From Rossellomorea aquimaris (GTDB lineage: Bacteria > Bacillota > Bacilli > Bacillales > Bacillaceae_B): a stretch of 49,312 nucleotides of DNA. The stretch is taken from NCBI RefSeq assembly GCF_001877785.1, contig NZ_MINN01000073.1:1-49312 (forward strand). The letters are read 5' to 3'. Made by a program: the position numbers and the translations under genes. Position 1 is the first letter of the stretch; the number at the start of each line of letters is the position of its first letter. Below, one piece after another: positions 25,986 to 34,998 of the stretch. The notes under the pieces are model-generated. The model ran no database searches and was not told the DNA's origin. It was given only the letters and a program-made list of their open reading frames with translations.

Positions 25986-26912
25986 TCACACCCTAATGTT
26001 GGTAACCTTTCGCACTAAGAAGAATGTCAAAAAGGTCCCTCCTATGAATAGGAGCAAAAGTATAACACCCAGACCTGTAAATAACGGATCGAGGAAACCC
26101 TCAATGATGTTATTCATCATTAAAACAAGAAATATTGGAATGACAGGGACGATATATGCTACATATCTTTGTTCCGCAGTCATTGTTTTAATTTCCTGCA
26201 TCAGGATCTTCCTTTCTTCCAGTGTCTGACCCATTTCATCCAGTACAGAAAATAAATTACCCCCTGCCTTTTTTTGAATGAGTATGGTAGCGACAAATAA
26301 CTTGAATTCTCGATTATCGATCCTTTTCTCCATAGATCTGATTGCAGTGTTGAAATCAATACCTAATGAAATTTCCTGAGCCAGTCGTTTAAATTCACTC
26401 TTTGCAGGTTCACTTATTTCTTGAGCTGCAAGCTGGACACCCTGATTAAGAGTCATCCCCGACCTTGTTGCGTTAGCAAGAAGCCTGCATATTTCCGGCA
26501 ATTGCTGGGCAAGTCGCTGCTTTATAATATTTTTCCTTAATAAGAAGACAAGCCTCTTTCCGCCCTCAAGAAACATAAGCGATACGAAAATGCTAATAAG
26601 AAAATTAAGGTTGAAGAAGTTGCCAAGTACGATAACAAAGCCCATAACGGCTACCACCTGTGCTCCAAAGTACTCAGATGGCGTCAATGGAATGTTGGCA
26701 GCTCTCAACTTTTCATAAATAGGCTGTGCTGTCTCTGTACGGTCAAACCGGTCTCCCAGAAGTACAATATAGCTTTTTCTCTTTTCGCCATTGCTATAGA
26801 AGTCGTGAACTTGCTTCTTCCACTCCCTCTTTTCCTTCCTGTATTCGAGGAAAAAATTCAATGCGATTATAAATACCAAAGTAGCAATTGTAGTGACTAG
26901 AGCTGCAATCAA
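25986..26912 (-). CDS. tadB: TadB-type pilus inner-membrane platform protein
   Basis: The 308-residue protein has an N-terminal helix, central helices (about 92-125) and two C-terminal helices. The T2SSF domain (about 140-265) carries LPEICRLLANATRSGMTLNQGV and FKLFVATILIQKKAGGNLFSVLDEM. It partners with TadC under the TadA ATPase. The ATG overlaps the tadA stop by four bases. Confidence 0.9.
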   Translation of the reverse strand: MIAALVTTIATLVFIIALNFFLEYRKEKREWKKQVHDFYSNGEKRKSYIVLLGDRFDRTETAQPIYEKLRAANIPLTPSEYFGAQVVAVMGFVIVLGNFFNLNFLISIFVSLMFLEGGKRLVFLLRKNIIKQRLAQQLPEICRLLANATRSGMTLNQGVQLAAQEISEPAKSEFKRLAQEISLGIDFNTAIRSMEKRIDNREFKLFVATILIQKKAGGNLFSVLDEMGQTLEERKILMQEIKTMTAEQRYVAYIVPVIPIFLVLMMNNIIEGFLDPLFTGLGVILLLLFIGGTFLTFFLVRKVTNIRV

Positions 26913-28258
26913 GTGCTCACCTCCTCATATAGAGGGCTAAAAGCAGCTTCGGATATTTCATTTCCAAATACCTTCAAACGTTCTAGACATTTCGGGACAT
27001 AACCGGTAGCTGTATAGTAACCTTCAATCGTGCCATCTTTTTTCATGGCTGTCCGTTTAAAGGTAAAAATTTCTTTCATTTCATGACTTCCATCGGCATT
27101 TTTCATAACTTCCGAAATAGAAATAATTTTCCTGGTTCCATCTGTTAATCTCGTTGCCTGAACAATGATATCTAATGCACCGACTATATACTCTCTGACG
27201 ATATGAGAAGGGAGATCCATCCCCGCCATTACAACCATGGCTTCCACACGCCGGAGCGCATCCTCAGGTGAATTGGCATGGACTGTAGTAATCGAACCTT
27301 CATGTCCGGTGTTCATTGCCTGAAGCATGTCAAAGGCTTCCCCGCTTCGTACCTCCCCTACGATAATACGGTCGGGTCTCATACGAAGAGCATTTTTCAC
27401 CAAGTTCCTGATAGAAACCTCTCCTCTTCCTTCAACATTTTCCGGCCTTGCTTCCATCCCTACAACATTAGGTCTATCCAGCCTTAACTCTGCAGAATCC
27501 TCTATCGTTATGACGCGTTCTCCAAATGGTATAGAAGCAGCCAATACATTAAGAATTGTTGTTTTACCTGATCCTGTACCTCCCGAAATCAATGTATTTA
27601 ATTTGGATTTGACTACGGCATCAAGAAACTTAGACATATTGGAATTTAACGTGTTGAAGTTAAGCAGATCATCCATTTTAAACGGTTCAGCTCTAAATTT
27701 CCTTATGGAAACCAACGTACCGTTTAAACTAATCGGAGGTATGACAGCATTTACCCGGCTCCCATCTGGTAATCTGGCATCTACCATTGGCGAGCTTTCA
27801 TCAATTCTCCTGCCAAGAGGTGCAACAATACGGTCTACTACGTGCCTAACGTGTTCATCATCCCTGAACTTCACATGACTGATTTCAAGTTTACCTAATC
27901 GCTCTACATAGATTTCTTCAAATCCATTAATTAAGATTTCTGTAATCGTTTCATCATTAATCAGAGGCTCTAGAGGCCCGTATCCCACAGACTCATCTAA
28001 AATTCTAGATATTAGTAACTCTTTGTCATTCCGTGAAATAATCACTCTTTCTTCCGACATGAACTGTGATACAAGCTGTTCAATCTTTAATCTCATCTCA
28101 CCTTGAGTGAGTTGTGTTAGGGCTTCGAGGTTTGTATCTCTTAATAACCTGGCTTTATAATGCTCTACAAGATCATCCACCAGGTGATTCTCATATTCAT
28201 AGGAAGTCGGCCGATTCTTACTCATTTTTTCTTTTCGTTTATCAAATAGAGACGACAT
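26909..28258 (-). CDS. tadA: TadA/CpaF pilus assembly ATPase
   Basis: This 449-residue secretion ATPase powers assembly of the Flp/Tad pilus from the cytoplasmic face. It has an N-terminal helical region, then VGYGPLEPLINDETITEILING and the catalytic core. The core holds Walker A GGTGSGKTT (226-234), the Asp box TIEDSAELRL, Walker B IIVGEVRSGEAFDML (E302) and the His box GHEGSITTVHANSP. All key residues are present. GGAGGG precedes the ATG, and ten bases separate it from the cpaE-like gene. Confidence 0.95.
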   Translation of the reverse strand: MSSLFDKRKEKMSKNRPTSYEYENHLVDDLVEHYKARLLRDTNLEALTQLTQGEMRLKIEQLVSQFMSEERVIISRNDKELLISRILDESVGYGPLEPLINDETITEILINGFEEIYVERLGKLEISHVKFRDDEHVRHVVDRIVAPLGRRIDESSPMVDARLPDGSRVNAVIPPISLNGTLVSIRKFRAEPFKMDDLLNFNTLNSNMSKFLDAVVKSKLNTLISGGTGSGKTTILNVLAASIPFGERVITIEDSAELRLDRPNVVGMEARPENVEGRGEVSIRNLVKNALRMRPDRIIVGEVRSGEAFDMLQAMNTGHEGSITTVHANSPEDALRRVEAMVVMAGMDLPSHIVREYIVGALDIIVQATRLTDGTRKIISISEVMKNADGSHEMKEIFTFKRTAMKKDGTIEGYYTATGYVPKCLERLKVFGNEISEAAFSPLYEEVST

Positions 28259-28268
28259 CGTTTCCCTC

Positions 28269-29423
28269 CTAACTTAAGACTGACTTAGCAAACTTTCTGA
28301 CATCCTTAGCAAAAGGAATGAGTCTCTTCTCCTTAGGAGACTTTCTGATTGGTTCTCCTTTATTTACATAAGGTTGCAGCCCTTTTAAATCTCTGCGAAT
28401 GGATGCTGTGATTGGGAATCTCAAGATATCCTTTAAATCGCCTTGTTGAAGTTCGTTTTCTTTAGAAACTTCATTAAGAATAATTTCCATCCGCGACTGC
28501 AAATCGATTCCCAGCCTGGTACATAATTCTTCATAGTGCTTTAACACCTTTAATGAGGATGTTTCCGGATAAAGAACATAATATATTTTGTCTGATTCTT
28601 CTAAAGTGGTGACCATCAAATTATTCACTTCGGAAGGTAGATCGATAATTACATAATCAAACGATCTTCGGCATGTTCTTAATAACTTAGCAATAAATTG
28701 TTCATCCAGCGTTTCCCCTACTTCCGCATCACAAGGACTGACCAGGATTTCCATTTGAGAGTGAGATTCAGTTTGAGAAACGTTTCTTACGTGGTTCTCA
28801 TTCAGCTCATTTATTACAGGTGTCAAATCCGCTATTGAGCGGTTCGATTCGATGGACATGATAGTCTCTATACCGCCATATTGAAAATTGAAATCAAGCA
28901 AAATGACCTCTGCCGCTGACTCAAGTTTTAACGTTTGAGCAAATGTCGAAGAGATAACGGATTTCCCGCTTCCCCCTTTAGCACTGTAAAAGGAAAAAAT
29001 TTGACCCCTTCCTTTTCCAAAGACCACCTGATTATCTTCTTGACTGCTTTTTTTCAACACGTAATTTTTCTTAATCGTTGGAAACCTGCTCAAGAAGAGA
29101 GACATCTCATCCGGTAAGACGAAGAAATCCTCCGCTCCTGCTCTTGTTACATTTCTCAGGACCGTAATCTCTGAGCTGACTGCCAGAAAAATTACGTACG
29201 TAGACGGGTTAACCGTTTTAATATATTGAATCAACTCTACTGAATTATCATTATCGGACTGAACAAACACGATGATATCCCTGGTTTGTCTGTTCACTTC
29301 CCTTACAGTATCTTCCGGACTGATGACTGTTACTGTGCTCTCTTCCTGATCCAGCGTATTGAGTACTTGATTTGAAATGATTTCATCTTCACTAACTAGT
29401 AGAATATCAAGATTCTTTTCCAT
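28269..29423 (-). CDS. CpaE/TadZ-like ParA-type ATPase
   Basis: The 384-residue protein has an N-terminal receiver-like domain (about 5-115) without a clear phosphoacceptor pair. A MinD/ParA-type ATPase domain follows, with the deviant Walker A loop SAKGGSGKS (147-155) and further motifs LLDFNFQYGG and DYVIIDLPSE. CpaE/TadZ proteins position the Tad machine in the cell. AGGAGA precedes the ATG, and the gene overlaps the cpaB-like gene by 17 bases. Confidence 0.88.
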   Translation of the reverse strand: MEKNLDILLVSEDEIISNQVLNTLDQEESTVTVISPEDTVREVNRQTRDIIVFVQSDNDNSVELIQYIKTVNPSTYVIFLAVSSEITVLRNVTRAGAEDFFVLPDEMSLFLSRFPTIKKNYVLKKSSQEDNQVVFGKGRGQIFSFYSAKGGSGKSVISSTFAQTLKLESAAEVILLDFNFQYGGIETIMSIESNRSIADLTPVINELNENHVRNVSQTESHSQMEILVSPCDAEVGETLDEQFIAKLLRTCRRSFDYVIIDLPSEVNNLMVTTLEESDKIYYVLYPETSSLKVLKHYEELCTRLGIDLQSRMEIILNEVSKENELQQGDLKDILRFPITASIRRDLKGLQPYVNKGEPIRKSPKEKRLIPFAKDVRKFAKSVLS

Positions 29424-30165
29424 TTGATGTGTCTCCTTGATTTGATTCTTTTGGTTTATCCTTACTAGCAGGTTTTTCTTCTTTTTTAGTTTCTTCTTTT
29501 GGTTTTTCTTCTGTCTTTTCTTTAGTAGTTGTTTCTGTTTGGGCTGATTTGGAGTCTTTTCCTACATTTGCTTTCAGAATTCTTATATGTTCTGCATAGT
29601 TTTGGACATGAATTAACTCAGATGCCTTTTCTTTTGGAACTACTACGGCAACCCCTGCAAAATTTTTTTCATCACCTTCAGCGTAAGAGACGGGAACGTC
29701 TTCCATAAATAGTTCTGTTTTTCTTTCGCCATTAACCTCGCGGGACACTATGATGTCAATTCTATCTAAGGCTGCGATTACTTGATCAAATTGTATTTTG
29801 TCATTCCTATAAATGGCTACTACTCTATCATTTTCATTGTTCAGGTTGGATGCAGGTTTAATCATGTTAGACGTAATAATGTCCCCATCACTTAGCGGAA
29901 CAACAGAAACCCTGTCTTTCAATTCAAGCTTTCCGGTGATATGAGATTCCGTTACAAATTTATTAGGTATTTCCATCCCCTGTATTTGACTTTCTTTAAT
30001 TAATGTTCTAGAAGGTATATCTCCTTTCGCGACATACACTTTGGTCATTCCACCCAGCTCTGAATTAAGATCCTTTACTTTGTCATAAACTAAGTAACCA
30101 GCTACAAGCGCTAAAAGAAAAGCTAAAAATAAAAATATAAATGCCCTTTTTTTGGACTCAATCAT
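29407..30165 (-). CDS. CpaB/RcpC-like Flp pilus protein with SAF domain
   Basis: The 252-residue protein has one N-terminal membrane helix (about 8-25) and an SAF-type domain near 40-100 (VYVAKGDIPSRTLIKESQI...VPLSDGDIITSNMI). A RcpC-like beta domain extends to about 200, and a Lys/Glu/Thr-rich tail that is probably disordered completes it. With no secretin in this operon, it fits the monoderm Tad layout, where CpaB acts outside the membrane. An upstream GTG at 30174 overlaps the ribosome site; the ATG at 30165 has GGAGTG at normal spacing. It is the first gene of the 15-gene operon. Confidence 0.82.
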   Translation of the reverse strand: MIESKKRAFIFLFLAFLLALVAGYLVYDKVKDLNSELGGMTKVYVAKGDIPSRTLIKESQIQGMEIPNKFVTESHITGKLELKDRVSVVPLSDGDIITSNMIKPASNLNNENDRVVAIYRNDKIQFDQVIAALDRIDIIVSREVNGERKTELFMEDVPVSYAEGDEKNFAGVAVVVPKEKASELIHVQNYAEHIRILKANVGKDSKSAQTETTTKEKTEEKPKEETKKEEKPASKDKPKESNQGDTSNGKES

Positions 30166-30351
30166 TCTCTTCACTCCATGTAGTTAATTCTGATATAAAC
30201 GGTGCTAAGCCAATTTTATATAACTCCGGCGACCTCCTCCTATACTCCCTGCATTGTTCTTGGTGAATTATTTTCTTGCTTATGTATTCATTCGATTCTT
30301 TCTTTTTCTTTACGAATGAAAATCAACCACGATGTCAATCCCACCCATAAA

Positions 30352-30367
30352 TGATACAAATGTATCA
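30352..30367. promoter_or_regulatory. Dyad upstream of the Tad operon, possible operator
   Basis: TGATACA-AA-TGTATCA is a perfect 7-bp inverted repeat. It lies about 190 bases upstream of the cpaB-like gene and about 15 bases upstream of the TTGACA box on the minus strand. Confidence 0.35.
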
Positions 30368-30412
30368 GTATTCAATAATTTGGAATTAAATCAAATCTTA
30401 TTTACCACTAAT

Positions 30413-30432
30413 TTCAGGTTTGAAAACCTGAA
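30413..30432. promoter_or_regulatory. Second dyad upstream of the Tad operon, possible operator
   Basis: TTCAGGTTT-GA-AAACCTGAA is a perfect 9-bp inverted repeat. It has no T-run on the minus strand, so it is not a clear terminator. Confidence 0.4.
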
Positions 30433-30728
30433 TGTCATATTTTGTTCATAATTTTTTCCTATATATTAATTATCATCGGATGCTTCAAACGTCAATGAGT
30501 GCCGGAGATTGTCGAATCTTGTCTGTTAGTTTAGGACTAGCAGCGACTTTGCGAACACATCATAATATAGGCATTAAGTTCTGAATCTAAAGTTTTAACA
30601 GTGAAAAATCAACCGTTGAAGAAGCAACATACGTGGTAATATTTAGGCGATTTATTGTAATTGTTAAATTTAGTAGGTATTTGTAATTATTTGTTGATGA
30701 TGTTTTCACAAAAATACCCCACCCCATA

Positions 30729-30763
30729 AAGAAAGCTCCCCGACTGTCAGTGGAGAGCTTTCT
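30729..30763 (-). terminator. Terminator after the alanyl-tRNA editing gene
   Basis: The stem AGAAAGCTCTCC/GGGGAGCTTTCT is followed by TTATG on the minus strand, a few bases after the stop codon. The T-run is short but the stem is strong. Confidence 0.75.
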
Positions 30764-30769
30764 TACTGT

Positions 30770-31978
30770 TCATGCTTCATTGAGGAGATTTTCAATTTTA
30801 TCCAATAAAGCTTGGGATGATAGTACCGGTTCCCCGCCGCCCTGGATGAAGTCTTCTTTTCCTCCGCCTTTGCCGTTGATGAGGGCAAAGATCTTTGGAG
30901 CAAGTTCTTTTAAGTTTGTGTCCGCCTGCTTCCCTTTAGCACCTACGATTTGCAGTTTAGCGTCATTTTGGACGGCCAGGAAAACAATTGCCGCTTCCCT
31001 TGCAGCGACCAATTGCCGTGCGAGCTTCTGCAGCTCCTGGATGGGACGGTCCTGGTAGGCCCCTTTGATGAAGGAGGCACCTCCGGCAATCTTTACTGCT
31101 TTTCCTGCAAGATCCTTCGCTTCATATTTCAGAAGTTCCTGCTTCACTTCTTCGAGCTGTTTTTCCTGGGCCTTGATTTTATCTAGAAGCTGGCTTGCTG
31201 CTTCCTTCATGTTGTCCTGCGGCGATTGAAGAACAGCGGTCAGGTCTTTTAGCACGTCATTCTTTTGGTGAAGCTGCCCGAGCACACGGTCTCCGCATAC
31301 GAACTGGAGGCGGATATGCCCCCTGTGCTTTTCCCAACCCAGTATCTTGATGGCTCCCACTTCTGAAGTGGAGCGCGGGTGGGTGCCTCCGCAGCCGTTG
31401 TAATCAAAGTCCGGGATTACGACCAGGCGTACATCATCCGATACGGCAAGCGCCTTGCGCAGTGGATATGCGGCTGCTTCTTCCGAGGTCATCCACTTTG
31501 TGTCGATGGGCCTCGCTTCCCGGATCACCGCATTGGCCAAAGCTTCTGCCTTGCCGGCGGCTTCCTCTGTCATGTTTTCCACAGCCAAATCGATTGTCAG
31601 GGTTTCTTTCCCCAAATGGAAGCTGAACGTTTCATATCCGAGCGCCTCTGCGAACGCCGCGGATAAGATATGCTGGCCGGCATGCTGCTGCATATGGTCA
31701 AACCGTCTCTTCCAATCAATCTCCCCCGTGATTGTTTCAGGGAGATCCTCAAACGGTTTTTCCACGTAATGCCTGATTGCACCATCCTTCTCTTCAACAT
31801 CCACCACCGGGATGCCGTCGAGGGTCCCCTCATCAAAGGGCTGTCCCCCGCCTGTCGGGTAGAACGCTGTCTGTTCCAATACGACAAAGTGGCGGCCGTC
31901 TTCATCCTGCCCCTGCCGGGTGACGGCCGTCTCGAATCTGGTTATGTATGCATCATCATAAAATAGCTTCTTTGTCAT
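30770..31978 (-). CDS. Alanyl-tRNA editing protein (AlaX-L type, with DHHA1)
   Basis: This free-standing editing enzyme hydrolyses mischarged Ser-tRNA(Ala) or Gly-tRNA(Ala). The 402 residues start with the glycine-rich AFYPTGGGQPFDEG segment. The zinc ligands are H99 and H103 (HAGQH), with C196 and H200 (NGCGGTH) following. A coiled segment near 245-290 and a C-terminal DHHA1 domain complete the AlaX-L layout. There is no aminoacylation domain. GGAAAGGG precedes the ATG. It forms its own transcription unit. Confidence 0.92.
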   Translation of the reverse strand: MTKKLFYDDAYITRFETAVTRQGQDEDGRHFVVLEQTAFYPTGGGQPFDEGTLDGIPVVDVEEKDGAIRHYVEKPFEDLPETITGEIDWKRRFDHMQQHAGQHILSAAFAEALGYETFSFHLGKETLTIDLAVENMTEEAAGKAEALANAVIREARPIDTKWMTSEEAAAYPLRKALAVSDDVRLVVIPDFDYNGCGGTHPRSTSEVGAIKILGWEKHRGHIRLQFVCGDRVLGQLHQKNDVLKDLTAVLQSPQDNMKEAASQLLDKIKAQEKQLEEVKQELLKYEAKDLAGKAVKIAGGASFIKGAYQDRPIQELQKLARQLVAAREAAIVFLAVQNDAKLQIVGAKGKQADTNLKELAPKIFALINGKGGGKEDFIQGGGEPVLSSQALLDKIENLLNEA

Positions 31979-32010
31979 AATAATCCCTTTCCTTTCTTTT
32001 TTATTACTGT

Positions 32011-32040
32011 AACATATCCATCTTCTGCAACCTTACACAA
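32011..32040 (-). promoter_or_regulatory. Possible promoter of the alanyl-tRNA editing gene
   Basis: -35 TTGTGT (32035-32040) and -10 TATGTT (32011-32016) have an 18-base spacer on the minus strand, about 30 bases before the start codon. Confidence 0.45.
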
Positions 32041-32084
32041 TGGCCTGATCCCAATAAGAAAACAGGAAAATTCTCAGGTCATTT

Positions 32085-32122
32085 TAAAAATGCAGCAGAC
32101 CCATATGGGCCGGCCGCATTGT
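32085..32122 (-). terminator. Possible terminator after the nucleoside hydrolase gene
   Basis: The imperfect stem GCGGCCGGCCCATATGGG...CTGCTGCAT is followed by TTTTTAA on the minus strand, a few bases after the stop. Confidence 0.6.
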
Positions 32123-32127
32123 TGTCG

Positions 32128-33066
32128 TCAATATGTTTCTAATGTCCTGATCAGCATATTCCAAAACTTCTCATGATCCAATTTCAACGCCACATTCACA
32201 TTCGGCTCCCTGCCGGTCACACCGTGCAGATCCACAAGCGTCATCCCGTAGGTGAGTTCGCCTTTCGTCTCGATGTCGACCCTCAGCTTCTTCGTTTCAA
32301 CCACGGTCGGGTCGATGCAGTAAGCCACGCTGCACACATCATGGACAGGCGGATGCTCAAAGCCGAAGAACTCCAGGTATGTTTTCCTGAAATAGGTCAA
32401 TAATTCGCTGACGAAGCCAGCTGCCGGATTGCCGATTTCTGCAATCCGGCTGCAGACGTCCCGGTCCGCGAGAGCCTGGTGAGTGAGATCCAGCCCCATC
32501 ATCGTAATCGGGACGCCGCTCTCGAATACCACCTTCGCAGCATCCGCATCGACATAGATATTGAATTCAGCCGCCGGGGTCCAGTTTCCGAATGTCCCTC
32601 CGCCCATGATGACGATTTCCTGTATTTTCGATAGTATCGCCGGTTTCCGCCTCATTGCCATCGCAATATTGGTCAGGGGGCCAACCGGGACAAGCGTGAT
32701 ATCACCATCTGATTCCATCAATGTACGGATGATGAAGTCGACCGCATGCTCCTCTCCCGCCTGTTTCACAGGGTCTGGGAGGACAGGGCCGTCCATCCCG
32801 GAGTCCCCGTGGATGTCAGCCGCTGTTTCCCGTTTCCGGATAAGGGGCTGGCTGTTCCCCTGCAGCACCGGGATATTGTCGATCCCTGCGATTTCGCATA
32901 CCTTCAGCGCATTCAGCGTGGTTTTCTCCAACTCTGCATTTCCCGCCACGGTCGTAATGCCGATGAGGTCAATGGCTTCATGTCCTGCCGCAAGCAAGAT
33001 CGCGATTGCATCATCGTGTCCCGGATCGCAGTCAAGAATGATTTTTCGTTTAGGTTGTGTCTGCAT
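32128..33066 (-). CDS. Inosine/uridine-preferring nucleoside hydrolase
   Basis: This enzyme cleaves ribonucleosides to ribose and free base for salvage. The 312 residues start with the calcium-binding motif ILDCDPGHDDAIA (near 10-22) and carry GVTTVAGN-type and EFNIYVDADAA segments, the family's hallmark. The GTG seven codons upstream has no ribosome site; the ATG has AAAGGCGGT, one mismatch from the ideal. It starts about 34 bases after the lipoprotein transglutaminase gene, so the two are probably one operon. The preferred nucleoside cannot be read from the sequence. Confidence 0.92.
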   Translation of the reverse strand: MQTQPKRKIILDCDPGHDDAIAILLAAGHEAIDLIGITTVAGNAELEKTTLNALKVCEIAGIDNIPVLQGNSQPLIRKRETAADIHGDSGMDGPVLPDPVKQAGEEHAVDFIIRTLMESDGDITLVPVGPLTNIAMAMRRKPAILSKIQEIVIMGGGTFGNWTPAAEFNIYVDADAAKVVFESGVPITMMGLDLTHQALADRDVCSRIAEIGNPAAGFVSELLTYFRKTYLEFFGFEHPPVHDVCSVAYCIDPTVVETKKLRVDIETKGELTYGMTLVDLHGVTGREPNVNVALKLDHEKFWNMLIRTLETY

Positions 33067-33100
33067 AGAAGTTACCGCCTTTTCCACTAGTCTTGATGAT

Positions 33101-34798
33101 TTAATATTCTACTCCATAGCGCGTATGGGTCTTTTCAAATTCAGCGGGATTCGGATCGAAATATTTCTCATTGAAATCCGCTACAAACTTATCATCCTTG
33201 ATGTAGCCCGATCCCCATGTCGGATCCATCGTCAGCCACTTTCCGTCCACTTTCGCCTCGACCCAGGCATGACGCTGCGGCCACCAGCCGCCGCGCGCCA
33301 TCCCCTCAATGAATCTCGCTTCGATATCGCTTGCCCTTAAGAGAGCGACGGCAAGATAGGCATAATCCTGGCACACTCCTGTCTTTTCATCGAGCGTCTT
33401 GAGCGCACTGTCGTCCCACTCAAACTCTGAGTTATCAAGCTTTTGAACGTCATAGCTTACGTTTTTAGCTGTATAGTCATAAATCGCCTTCGCTTTATCA
33501 CGGTCGTTCTTTTTACCTTCCGTCAGCTTCTGTGCCAGCTCCTTAATCTCCGGTGCATCGGACTCCACACCTCTCGATGGCAAAAGATCCCGCTTATCCT
33601 CGCCTGTCGACTCGACCTCGAACTTGGCAAAGCCGTAGAACCTGAACGAATCACTGAATTCTTCCTTGATTTCCGGCACGCTCAGCGTCACCTCATACGT
33701 TCCCGGACCGAAACGGAGGTAGAAGGAGTCATCAAACGTAAAATCCTCGACCGGAATGACGTCCAATGCCTCATCCTCCCCTTTCTTCGTCGTCACATAA
33801 ATGTGGTCGGTTTCCGGTCCGAACTCGGCTTGGGGATCGATTGTCCCTGTTACTGTGTATTTGCCGTCCGATTCGTCTCCGCCGTATTGCGGGGACTCAA
33901 GTGTGACGCCGCGCTCCATGTATGCATTGGAGAATTCGATCGGGCTCATCGTCCGGTCTGATTCATTGTCGAGAAGAAGGCTCGTTGCGGTCTGGTAATA
34001 GTTCTCGCGCTCCTCATCCGGAACGAGCACTTCCAGTTCATGAACCCCTTTCCCATAAAATAAAGGCACATCATATGAAAACTTCCCGTCCTCAACCGGG
34101 ATGACATGCGTCCATGTTTCACTGTCTTTTTTCAGCTTCAGCATGACGGTTTCGCCGTCTTTCAACTCATCCGCTTTTCCCTTAAGGGCAAACACTTCAT
34201 TTTCCTTCGTGTAGCTGGAATCGGCAGTCACTTCCATACCCGCGTCGCGGCCGAACGGAGTATATGTCACATCCCGCTTCTGGTCAGGATTCACATTATG
34301 GACAGTGAAAGATGCCGTATCATAAAAATAGTTCTCCTGATCCTTACTCGGGAGCTGGACCCTCACGCTGTATTCGCCTTCGCCATTGAAGAAATGGATG
34401 GCCTGCTTGAACTTCCCGTCCTCGATCGGGGTGTAATATTCAAGCTGATCTCCTGCAGGGCCTTCATCCTTTGAGCGGACCTTGATCCAGGCATAGTCCG
34501 ATTTCAATCCGGATGCCTTCTCGATATCCCCTTTTATCACCACTTCCCCGTTCGCAGCAAACTCCTTATGAGAAGGTTCATCCAGGGTTGCACCGATTTC
34601 CTCGCTGTAAGAGGTCAGCTCGAGCGGTTCCAGCTCAAGCTCCTTGTTCTTCTCTTTTACAAGCATTTCATATTTATCTTCTTCTTTTTTCTCTTCCTTT
34701 TTTGCTTCCGAGTCAGCCGAACTGCTGCAGGCCGAAAGGAACATCATACTCGCCATGAAGCAAAGCATCATGACAACGATGGGATTCTTCCTTTTCAT
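33101..34798 (-). CDS. Lipoprotein with transglutaminase-like domain
   Basis: The 565-residue exported lipoprotein has signal 1-23, lipobox LSAC and lipidated C24, then an acidic Lys/Glu linker. Three repeated beta-rich modules cover about 60-370. They share the pattern of a VIPVEDGKFSYD-like strand followed by FYGKGVHELEVLVP-like and NYYxTATS/YDTAS endings. The transglutaminase-like domain near 400-545 has the triad C476 (TGVCQDYAYLA), H510 (RHAWVEA) and D525 (MDPTWGSGY). GGAGGAG precedes the chosen ATG, five codons inside the longest frame. It probably acts at the cell surface; the substrate is unknown. Confidence 0.88.
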   Translation of the reverse strand: MKRKNPIVVMMLCFMASMMFLSACSSSADSEAKKEEKKEEDKYEMLVKEKNKELELEPLELTSYSEEIGATLDEPSHKEFAANGEVVIKGDIEKASGLKSDYAWIKVRSKDEGPAGDQLEYYTPIEDGKFKQAIHFFNGEGEYSVRVQLPSKDQENYFYDTASFTVHNVNPDQKRDVTYTPFGRDAGMEVTADSSYTKENEVFALKGKADELKDGETVMLKLKKDSETWTHVIPVEDGKFSYDVPLFYGKGVHELEVLVPDEERENYYQTATSLLLDNESDRTMSPIEFSNAYMERGVTLESPQYGGDESDGKYTVTGTIDPQAEFGPETDHIYVTTKKGEDEALDVIPVEDFTFDDSFYLRFGPGTYEVTLSVPEIKEEFSDSFRFYGFAKFEVESTGEDKRDLLPSRGVESDAPEIKELAQKLTEGKKNDRDKAKAIYDYTAKNVSYDVQKLDNSEFEWDDSALKTLDEKTGVCQDYAYLAVALLRASDIEARFIEGMARGGWWPQRHAWVEAKVDGKWLTMDPTWGSGYIKDDKFVADFNEKYFDPNPAEFEKTHTRYGVEY

Positions 34799-34937
34799 CA
34801 CATTCTCCTCCATTAATCTCCGTTTTGCATCATCTCTTTTATGTACGTTTTAGACAAATTTTGGTTTCTGATGCTTTTTTACCATTCTGAATGTCTTTGT
34901 AAACCTGTTCAAGTGGAATTTTTTGGAGGATCGGATA

Positions 34938-34978
34938 TTAAAAAAGCCTCCCTTCGATTTGAAGAGAGGTTTTTTTAA
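34938..34978. terminator. Terminator between the MFS gene and the lipoprotein gene
   Basis: AAAAAGCCTCCCTTC-GATTT-GAAGAGAGGTTTTTTT forms a stem with T-runs in both directions. It most likely ends the minus-strand MFS transcript after it crosses repeat C. Confidence 0.78.
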
Positions 34979-34998
34979 AAGTTATTGGCTTTTTAATA

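Larger units (their letters stand above)
30166..30728. other. Upstream region of the Tad operon
   Basis: About 560 AT-rich bases without a gene. I see two perfect dyads (30352-30367 and 30413-30432) and a good -35 box TTGACA on the minus strand (30333-30338) without a convincing -10. A purine-rich AGGAGGAGG on the minus strand near 30230 has no open frame behind it. The remainder shows nothing I can assign. Confidence 0.55.

Noticed and set aside
27327..27878. Plus-strand frame of 183 codons
   Set aside because: It is antisense to the catalytic core of tadA, which has every expected motif.
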